In this document: positions 56,078 through 64,000 of the stretch, one piece after another
How positions within the stretch are numbered: position 1 is the stretch's first letter
How the letters are laid out: every line of letters begins with the position of its first letter
NCBI RefSeq assembly: GCF_032854445.1
Contig: NC_088299.1
Coordinates: forward strand, 12,765,608 to 12,829,607
DNA: 64,000 nt
From: Liolophura sinensis
Taxonomy: Eukaryota > Mollusca > Polyplacophora > Chitonida > Chitonidae
Direction of reading: 5' to 3'
The notes under the pieces: generated by a model
What the model was told of the DNA's origin: nothing
The model's database searches: none
The model's input: the letters and a program-made list of their open reading frames with translations, nothing else
Position numbers and translations under genes: made by a program

Positions 56078-56419
56078 CGCCTAAGTCCACACGGTATGCA
56101 TGACTATCTAGCAAGCAGTTAAAGAGTATTAACGTGTTGAAACAGATACATATGTAAGGAAGCGCAGCAACGCCATCATTTCATTCAGGATCGCCTAAGT
56201 CCACACGGTATGCATGACTATCTAGCAAGCAGTTAAAGAGTATTAACGTGTTGAAACAGATACATATGTAAGGAAGCGCAGCAACGCCATCATTTCATTC
56301 AGGATCGCCTAAGTCCACACGGTATGCATGACTATCTAGCAAGCAGTTGAAGAGTATTAACGTGTTGAAACAGACACATATGTAAGGAAGCGCAGCAACG
56401 CCATCATTTCATTCAGGAC
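56078..56419. repeat. 114-bp tandem repeat, three copies
   Basis: Units start at 56078, 56192 and 56306 with CGCCTAAGTCCACACGGTAT and end at ...CATTTCATTCAGGA. Copies 1 and 2 look identical; copy 3 differs at two or three bases (for example AGTTGAAGAG for AGTTAAAGAG). Such near-identity implies very recent expansion, or an assembly artefact. Confidence 0.95.
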
Positions 56420-57406
56420 CATTGCCATATCGAGGGCAAAATGAGTATTCGATACTGTGATGTGGCGAAGGTTTGAAAAAGCATGGCGGACATTCGATTT
56501 ACAGCATTACTGTATCGTATCTTAGTGCCATGACAACGCTGTAACCTCGTACGTTCGCTTCTCAAATAAATCAAGTCGCGTCGCCGGGTTTTCTTTTGAC
56601 TCATCAACTAAGCTGTCGCTCTCCATATATGCAACCGCTGGCCCATTCACCAGTGAAATAGCGTGTTGAAATCAAGCTTCTTTCCCTCAACAAATAAACA
56701 CAACTAAACTCTTAGGTACCAGTAAAATGTCTGATTCCCAAACTTACTACAGGTATGTCTATCAACGCAATCAGAAACTACCCATAATTTCATGTCTTGG
56801 TAAATTAAGCTTTTGGAGTACGTATGGATTTAGCCCATGTTTAACACCCCGAAATCAGCGAATCCATGTGGGATGATGTCATTAAATCGGTTTGGCCTAG
56901 CTTGTAACGCTTCAACCTTTGTAGGTTTGTGCCTACTCTGATTAAACGACCTGGTTACTCGCTGAATAGATGAAGTAAGGGTTCGTTTGTCTTTGTCACC
57001 TTGCCCGGAAATGGAAGGAGGGGATTTGCAGATGCATGTCTTGAATGTCAAGTGGAGACGCAGTCTTAAACGGAAGTAGGTGATAAAATGTCTGGATTTA
57101 TAGAGCCGTTTCCGTTCAGGGCCGTCTCAGTGAAATCGAGCCACCCATATTTTAACAGAAATTCAGGTATCGACAAAAAAGTAGCCCACATTTCTCCATC
57201 TACAACAAAATCTATTTCGTCTCAGTAAATATATAGCCACGTGAAGATTACGTGTTGGTTGTTAAGCATGGGATCTTTGTTAGGTTAGTACAGACGTAAT
57301 TAAAGTACAATTTCCAAATTATCCATCAATTCCTACTGTACAAGTTTCAACGGTTTGCTCTGCTATACTCAAACCAGAGCGTATAGACAAAAGTCACATG
57401 TCTTGG
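56420..57406. other. Unassigned non-coding stretch
   Basis: No supported gene. A 73-codon minus frame at 56830-57051 looks slightly protein-like but has no recognisable feature. Confidence 0.4.
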
Positions 57407-57747
57407 ACCGTCCCCAATGGCACAGTTGGTAAAGCGCCGGCTTCGGGAGCGGCATACCCACGGTCAATCCTGCGGTTGAGTCACACCTAAGACCTTAAGA
57501 GAGGAAGTTGTAACTTCCTTGCTTGGCGTTCAGCATGAAGGGTATAGTGCAGCGACTGGTTAAGGCGTCTCAGTGAAGCAGCACTAAATAAAAGAGCGTT
57601 GGAAATCCGTCCTGCAACAAGGAGGCGCATTACACGCAATCTAAGGATATTCCTTCGTTGTCATATGACTGAAAAATTAAGTAAAACTTAAGTACGACGT
57701 TAATCCTCAAGCACTCCCTCGCTCATTCGCTCTCTCACTCACTCTCT
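57407..57747 (+). mobile_element. SINE family C (head type 1), full length
   Basis: A tRNA-like head (GGCACAGTTGGTAAAGCGCC, then CTGCGGTTGAGTCACACC as a weak B box) leads a long body with ACTTCCTTGCTTGGCGTTCAGC, GGCGTCTCAGTGAAGCAGC and GCAACAAGGAGGCGCATTAC. The tail has GTCATATGACTGAAAAATTAAG and ACGACGTTAATCC, then (CACTCT/CACTCA)n. Related minus copies lie at 14122, 31787, 35865 and 37555. Confidence 0.85.
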
Positions 57748-57779
57748 CACTCACATTTCTTGAAAACGCACTGAATGAA

Positions 57780-58000
57780 TTGCTCTCTGAGGCTTGTTCA
57801 GCGTAAGGGTTGTTCTTGGGAGGCTCGGATACCGTTTTCGCTAAATAAACTGTGGCGTTAAGATGGGTTGCTTCTCAGTCGCTTGGCGAAAGGCAACTTT
57901 TCACATCGGGCTTTCCGGTTTTCTACACTAACAAATCACACTACCATCATACCGGTGAAACATTCTCTGGTACGGCGCTAAGCAACAGCGAAATAAACTA
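57780..58000 (+). mobile_element. Possible decayed SINE
   Basis: GGCAACTTTTCACATCGGGCTTTCCGGTTTTC, ACTACCATCATACCGG and TGAAACATTCTCTGGTACGGCGCTAAGCAACAGCGAAATAAA follow the family-A order loosely. Confidence 0.45.
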
Positions 58001-58979
58001 AATAGATTAATATTACAAATAAATCACAAACAATATAAGCATAATGTCATTTCCGGCTTTTAAATTCCAATTGAGAAATCGAAGACATTCCACATTGAAA
58101 TCATAAGGCCATACGTTCACTCATTTCCATGATAATCATATAATGAAGTGCACAGCTCTTTATGTGTAGTTACTTTGGTATAATTCTTTTGTTTAAAAGT
58201 ACGTTCTCTTTCTTACAACTATTCCAGCAGGTGCCGTTTTCAAACAGCACGTAGGAAACCACATGAGTGGTGCCTTATCTGTGATGATTAACAAAATGCA
58301 CACAAGTAGATACCTAGGACATCACTTTTTTTAATCTCATACCTGTCAAATTTGTGGCTTTTCATATTTATAAGGGAATTATTTAGGTCACCAGAAGAAG
58401 TAAGGGGAGTTCGATTAGTCCCTTTTTCATTTCTTCTGTCAACATCGTATAAGTGAGACAATGTTTTCACTTGACATGCGCCCGGCCTCTGATGAATAGA
58501 CAGAACCAGTGTAATGTATAAATGTGTCACAAGCAAACCACAGGCGGCAACTACAAGTCTTAACTATTGTGCGCTCAAACTGAACTAATATTGTGAAAAC
58601 TGAAAAAATAAATCAGACTTATAGCACAGTAATTTTCATTGTATGGATTCCTTAAAATACTCGCGTTAATGCCGTAAGCTACAGTAGGATGAATCTCTAC
58701 GTTTTTAAACCATGTGTTGTAAAGAATTTCTGTTAGGATTCATTGGTATTTATTTTTCGGTCCAGAATGTCTGTTCGTTCTACCCACATGTACTATGTGA
58801 GTGTAGATGTCAATACCAACAATTTTTTGCAAATAATATATCATGAGGTACTTAGCGTATGTCTCAGTACTTCAGAAATTCTATTGCTGTTTTGTGTTAT
58901 TGTAAGCAAATGAGGTATAGTGTTAATTATATATTTGACAGATCTTAAATCTTTCAAACAGGCTGTATTCAAGACATTT
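58001..58979. other. Unassigned non-coding stretch
   Basis: No gene recognised. Confidence 0.4.
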
Positions 58980-59130
58980 CCAGTTATATGAGGGTGATCA
59001 GATTTATGGTTAGAGGAAACACTACTCTTGACGTGATAAGTCCCTCTGAATTAAAATCACAAGGAAATTAACGAGACTGGGATTCGAACCTGCCACTTTA
59101 CTAGTCTTTGACTGCTACAAGATTGCTTTC
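58980..59130 (-). mobile_element. SINE family B-like remnant
   Basis: TTTATGGTTAGAGGAAACAC is followed by CTGGGATTCGAACCTGCCAC, the complement of a tRNA-like B box. Head and body orientation agree with family B. Confidence 0.4.
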
Positions 59131-61825
59131 TAGCCAGCAAAAGCCAGCACTTGTATTTATCAAGCGACTTTAATTATAAATTGCACGTGCGTAAACACAC
59201 AAACAAAGAACAGAAAAGAACTCAGAATGACCAAACTTCCCACATAAAAATATTTGAACCTCTGCTTGAATTTTTTACTTTAGACGCTTGATAAATATGT
59301 TAATACTGGGAAATGTATAGTTATTGTTTTATGCCACTTCGTTGTTGTTGAAGTCATAACGAGGAGTTAACTTTGTGAGTCTCTTTTTTTCAAACTGCTA
59401 CAACCGACTTTATGGAACTCAGCGTCAAACTAAAAGTTACATGACTTTTCAACTCACAATCACAAGTCCACTGCCCGCCTTCCCCTTTCTTCCACCCCCA
59501 CCCCGCATCCTACACTCTTCTGAACCCTTTTCCATCACCGTGTTATTGAACAAGATCGATTACTTCCAATTAATCTTCTTGTTAGCTTTATAATGATTTT
59601 CTCCTATGTCTTGTCAAGTGTGATATGAGTTACCAGGCACACTCAGCATTAATTATGCCACATTTAACGATCAGAGTAATAAGCCGATACCCAAACAGTG
59701 TAAAGGACAAACCAACGGAAGCTCACAAGTGAAAGAACGCAAAGACAATGTTGTGAAGTAATTACCTGTAATGATCTCGATCAGAGTTTATTAGCTGCCA
59801 TTTTACAGTCCACACTTCAGGCATCCACAAATTCATGTTTTCCGTTGTATATGACATTGAAATTCTGATTTTTTCTCATTTCTTTGTTCATTTTTATATG
59901 TAAAGTATAATTTTTTATAAAGTATTCGAAACATATTACGTCTGTTCTTCTGCCTTGGTATAATTTACTGTTTACTATGATTTAAAAAAAATTCTAATTT
60001 GAAAAAGATGTGAAATGTGGATTCCTCTCACATTAACGGCACTTTTCAGTTTCCGATAAAAATCATTTTAGGCGTTCAAATTTTCAACTTTTTTGTTCAA
60101 AAAAGAATTTAATGCCAGAGGAACGAATCGCTTAACGACTTAATGTAATTACTTCTGCTTTTTGTTACTTAGTTATTTATCATCGGCCTAACTTCAACAC
60201 GATATGTTACGTTATACAAATATGTATATTCCTTTAATCTTTTGTGACGTACACCTTGAACGACTGTTTCTTTTCAGTTTCTCTCGAGCCTTTGGATTAT
60301 TCGTGCCTTGTTTGATTGAATGTATATTATCGGGGAGAATACTAAACAAAGATTAAAAATGATTTTTGTTTTCACGTCATATGTCAAACTTAATGTTGAT
60401 GAAAACTGAGCTAGGTTGCAGAAGTTTTAGGCAATAAGTCCGACTGATCACCCGAACAAATACTTGAACTAGGCATCAACAGCGGAAGTCAACTGACCGA
60501 CTGTAACGACTAATGGGTTATAGGAGGACAATATCTAGGGACCATAATAAAATCAGCGGGTAGATGTCTGGCCGTGGGCATCTATTACCTATTAATAAGT
60601 AAGGATAGGTGACCTTTATATTGATGCCAATCTGAAACTCGTATGCACACAGACCTTATCCATTTGCGAATTTGATGAACAACGTGAACCGTTGCAAATG
60701 GGGGGAAAGTACTCACGAAAGAATTGAAACTTTGAATGAAATGTTCTATTGGCAATGTTGCATATCCGGCTGCTAAACGCTATCAAAACAGTACAAATTT
60801 CATCTTTCTGGACAATTTGTTATCTTCACAAATAATTTTAAATATGACCAGGCCGTTGTTCAAAAGTAGTACCCATCTGTTCAATTCGAATCTGACTTTT
60901 TTGGGGAAAAAGACCAGTTCGACAAGAGCAGTTAATAAATGTTCACGAAATTCAAGCAGGACAAAGTTTTTATAATGAGGCTTGTCAGTCTTACCTTACA
61001 CTGGTGACTAAGTAGAACCGTTCTTTCCTCTTGAATCCTCCCGCGTTTTTCAAAGGCGACTAAATCTCCAAATACACCTTGTCCTTATATCCTGATAATA
61101 AACCAAAGAGACAGCGCGACAAAATGCTTCAGTGTTTTATAGGCTAGCAGATTTACGTCACCGCGCTCTCGATCCCGCAGCCTCGGTCTGGATTTGACCG
61201 AGCGATATAGGGGGGCAATTAACTGTCCAGCACTGGGACATAAAAAATCATGGCTATTGACAGTGTCCATTATGGCGAGGAAAGCCAGTCGGCCTCTGAC
61301 GTGACGACTGGCTCAACACCCTTTCAATAAAGAGCCGTGGATTGGCCAAAAATCCATAATGCCACAAGGGTTGAGTTTACCGATAAAATTTACCATACTT
61401 AGTGGTCAGTGGACGGGAGTAGTTTTATTGATACAGGTTTTGTTTTCTCCACCAGGAAAATGTCTTGTTGAAGAGGATTGTTTGTACCGTGATATGTTTA
61501 TCCACACATTCAGCTGTCAAAATGCTTTCTTTTAACGTCGGAAAAGAAATGAGATTTTCTGGTGTTTGGCACAAATCGAAATTCCAATCTCCGAAGTAGT
61601 CCGAGATCTCGAGTTAATTCTTCGTATTATCTCCTTCTTTGAAATGGCCCTCTTTGGGCCTTAAAGGAGACTCTGTCGTACGGGCTGGGGCTGATACAGG
61701 GCTGAGGTAAACGCTAGGGGATGTCAGCACCGCCAGTTTGTATCAGTTGACAGGAAAAGTAAATCGGATTCTACTGTGATGCGAGTCAGTGAAGCTGTCG
61801 TCTGCAGACCTTGGCTGGCAACAGC
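59131..61825. other. Unassigned non-coding stretch
   Basis: No supported gene. At 61291-61317 there is a GCCAGTCG/CGACTGGC inverted repeat next to a CCAAT box and CRE-like bases. A minus-strand ATG frame (61270 downward, MDTVNSHDFLCPSAG...) could be a first exon with a donor near 61155, but the evidence is thin. Confidence 0.35.
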
Positions 61826-62005
61826 TCATTCTTCTCTCATCATCTGCTGACAAATTTCACACACGTCTTGGTCAGGATGATATAATAGGAAGCCTTGTCC
61901 ACATGGACGAAGGTTACAGTAGCCATTCAGAGCTTTTCTGCAGCAGTTGTACAATTCTTCATTTGCCAATTTAGAGCCATGAGCGTGTGGGAATACTGCC
62001 CACGA
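61826..62005 (-). CDS. Unidentified candidate last exon, Cys-rich
   Basis: On the minus strand, a TCGTGGGCAG acceptor-like site is followed by an open stretch that includes ELYNCCRKALNGYCNLRPCG and FLLYHPDQDVCEICQQMMRE then stop. Seven cysteines in about 35 residues and a PCGQGF..C..C pattern recall small disulphide-rich extracellular domains such as TNF-receptor-type repeats, but the match is only suggestive. No upstream exon is identified. It could be a lone exon of a gene whose rest lies beyond the window, or a pseudogene. Confidence 0.3.
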   Translation of the reverse strand, partial: SWAVFPHAHGSKLANEELYNCCRKALNGYCNLRPCGQGFLLYHPDQDVCEICQQMMREE

Positions 62006-62023
62006 TAGATTGTACATGTACAT

Positions 62024-63161
62024 TCATAAAAGAGCTAAGAGAGACAGAAAAGCCTTGACGTTTACTTTTAAATGTCTTCAAGATAATGTACATTGAATTA
62101 TAAAACATTCTAAATAACCCAGTTTACCGTGAAGACATTTTCTTAAGCGCTCAAAAAAATGCATGCATGATTACATGGATCGATGACAAATACCATCACT
62201 ATCTCACGCCTTCTGCCAGTAAATGCACTATAGAGCACCATTATCGTGAAGGAGACAAAATTGCTCTTGTATGTTACCGTCAGTCTAAATGTGACCTGGT
62301 AACTTCAGTACAACACCACAGACGAGAAAACGTTTCCTGGTGACAGTGATTCCGATAAGAAAGACACACGGGTCGAGAAGCAATCGTTGAAATAAGTTTC
62401 GAAATAAAGTTTTCTATTTTACTTTTCAGACACGATGAATACCGTCTAGGAATCTCCTTATACAGCAACACTTTGTCATGTAGCAATAAATTCGACGTAC
62501 CTATCGGCAAATGATGGCGTACGGGCGCTCTATTATGGCGTATACCCATGACGCCTCGGAGCGTTTGCCATATAATGTGTAAAACGTGATGGTTTCAATC
62601 AACTTCACGAGTTTTTAATTGAATGGCAAGTACCGACCAACGCAATCCTGGTTTATGCAAGAATGCAATATACAAGATCATGGCATAAGGAGTACGTGTA
62701 AAACCAGAGCAAGGATGACAGTGTTACAGTTGCTAAACCGTCTCATGTCACCCAAGAAATCCGCCGTCTAGTTAATTTACCACATTTACGGTGAAAAATG
62801 TTAAGACTTCAAGCGATCTGTTTCATACTTGTCATAGTTGCATAATTTCAGCTGAATACAGGGCTGGGCGGGGCGAGTAGGGGGAAGTCTAAACGTGCAT
62901 GTTTATTACATCAACATGAAGTTTTTTTATGAACAGTTGTAATCAAAGCGTAACTGAGAAAAACTCCACTTGTATTCGAACACTTGTATTGAAATTTGAA
63001 TTGAACACCATGCCTAGAATTCCAACTGTCCTCTTTGCATTACTGAAAAACGGATGTTTGCTTCTCTCTTTACATATATACCTCCATCTTTATGAACTCT
63101 TTATACAATATTTTTTTACATGTTAGGCTGTTTTCGAAACTTGTCTTATAATTATCGACTT
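62024..63161. other. Unassigned non-coding stretch
   Basis: No gene or repeat recognised. Confidence 0.4.
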
Positions 63162-63623
63162 AATTTATTTATTTATTTATTTATTTATTTATTATTTAAG
63201 TCATTGGTGCTTATGTCGTACTAAATAACATTTTCACTTATGCGACGGCTGAGAGCCTCCGTGGCTCAGTCGGTTAGCGCACTAGCGCAGCGTAACGCAG
63301 GAGTCTCTCACCAATGCGGTCGCTGTGAGTTCAAGTCCAGCTCATGCTGGCTTCCTCTCTGGCCGTAAGTGGGAAGGTCTTCCAGTAACCTGCGGATGGT
63401 CGTGGGTTTCCGCCGGGCTCTGCCCGGTTTCCACCCACCATAATGCTGACCGCCGCTGTATAAGTGAAATATTCTTGAGTACGGCGTAAAACACCAATCA
63501 AATAAATAAATAAATATACGACGGCGGCCCGCACTATGACGGGATCAAACCGGGCAGAGCCCTGGGAAAACTCACGACCATCCGCAGGTTGCTGTCAGAC
63601 CTTTTCACGTACGGTCAGAGAGC
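63162..63623 (-). mobile_element. SINE family A, split by a nested SINE
   Basis: The tail part (63162-63249: a long (TTTA)n, TCATTGGTGCTTATGTCG, TTCACTTATGCGACGGC) and the body part (63515-63623: TATACGACGGCGGCCCGCAC, CATCCGCAGGTTGC) form one minus-strand SINE. It is interrupted by a plus-strand SINE at 63250-63514. Confidence 0.85.
63250..63514 (+). mobile_element. SINE family A, full length, nested
   Basis: A complete head with TGGCTCAGTCGG and GTTCAAGTCC boxes, the body and an (AAAT)n tail. It is flanked by TATGCGACGGC (63239-63249) and TATACGACGGC (63515-63525), an 11-bp target-site duplication with one mismatch inside the older SINE. Confidence 0.9.
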
Positions 63624-63632
63624 ATCCCTCCA

Positions 63633-63816
63633 TCATATACAAGTTGCATGGAAACATAAATTTGCAATATGCCGTCTGTCTATATGACAACTAATGTCGC
63701 AGAAAAGAGTACTGGCGGTGACCTTGAAATTGATCGTTCTTCCGAAGTTATGATGACCAGTGTAAGGCGTACCATCTGCGCTGACCGTGCACTTCACGAT
63801 GTCAACATTTTCCCCA
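63633..63816 (-). CDS. Candidate kringle-like exon fragment
   Basis: On the minus strand, CTTAGCCCTCAG is an acceptor-like site. Entered in phase 1, the sequence reads GENVDIVKCTVSADGTPYTG followed by HHNFGRT. The C-x5-DGxxYxG pattern recalls the start of invertebrate kringle domains, which are often encoded by phase 1 exons. The rest of a kringle (the SG..CQ.W part and later cysteines) is not visible before the stop. This is at best a broken fragment, and the assignment is tentative. Confidence 0.2.
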
Positions 63817-64000
63817 CTGAGGGCTAAGACGTAATATAACATCCGATAAGAACATATAACTATATAATACACTTTTAATAATTCGCCCGTTTCTACCCGG
63901 TAAAGAGCCAGGCAAACAGGTAAAATTTCCATTGACAAGTGCATCATGTGTTATAATAAACACGAGGGTAAATATAGGTCGTGCGTAAATGTCTGATAAT

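Overview
This is animal nuclear DNA: AT-rich, intron-containing, gene-poor and crowded with interspersed repeats. Two things suggest a lophotrochozoan, most likely a mollusc (another spiralian such as a brachiopod cannot be excluded). First, there are two precursors of the pedal peptide/orcokinin-like neuropeptide family. Second, there are many tRNA-derived SINEs whose tail reads GTAAAACACCAATCAAATAAATA. No bacterial-type operons, rRNA genes, functional tRNA genes or CRISPR arrays are present. Most short open frames fall in repeats or begin at non-ATG codons and are not genes.

The only confident protein-coding genes are two neuropeptide genes facing each other about 19 kb apart. Gene A (+) has a TATA box near 12843, a signal-peptide exon at 13053-13136, a 6.3-kb intron and a main exon at 19431-20177. 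The joined product is 276 aa and holds ten 14-15-residue peptides of the type GFDRIGHATGMGSLY separated by KR/KK. Gene B (-) has a TATA box near 40687, a signal-peptide exon at 40579-40496, a 353-bp intron and a main exon at 40142-39147. Its product is 359 aa and holds 18 peptides of the type SFDSIGHGSGLSSFA separated mostly by KK. In both genes exon 1 is exactly 28 codons, the intron is phase 0, and the core promoter reads AGTATAAAT. They are therefore probably ancient paralogues encoding secreted peptides made by dibasic cleavage in neurosecretory cells. Gene A's intron also contains a possible alternative last exon (13859-13942), in frame with the signal peptide, that would encode a short cysteine-containing peptide.

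The rest of the window, left to right: dispersed repeats and SINE pieces (0-5 kb); a decayed Gypsy-type LTR retrotransposon on the minus strand (5.4-8.5 kb; gag, CCHC knuckle, protease, then integrase with no RT between them, followed by an LTR-like end); a LINE 3' remnant (11.3-11.7 kb); gene A with SINEs in its intron (12.8-20.7 kb); a 1.1-kb foldback element with minisatellite ends (23.0-24.2 kb); a degraded head-to-tail array of four related non-coding units (25.3-35.4 kb); a SINE cluster (35.8-37.8 kb); gene B (39.1-40.7 kb); and 41-64 kb of SINEs, microsatellites and minisatellites. That last stretch includes a young SINE with an intact 13-bp target-site duplication, a 3 x 114-bp tandem repeat and a SINE nested within a SINE. 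A few weak coding candidates (52.2, 61.9 and 63.7 kb) are marked as such.
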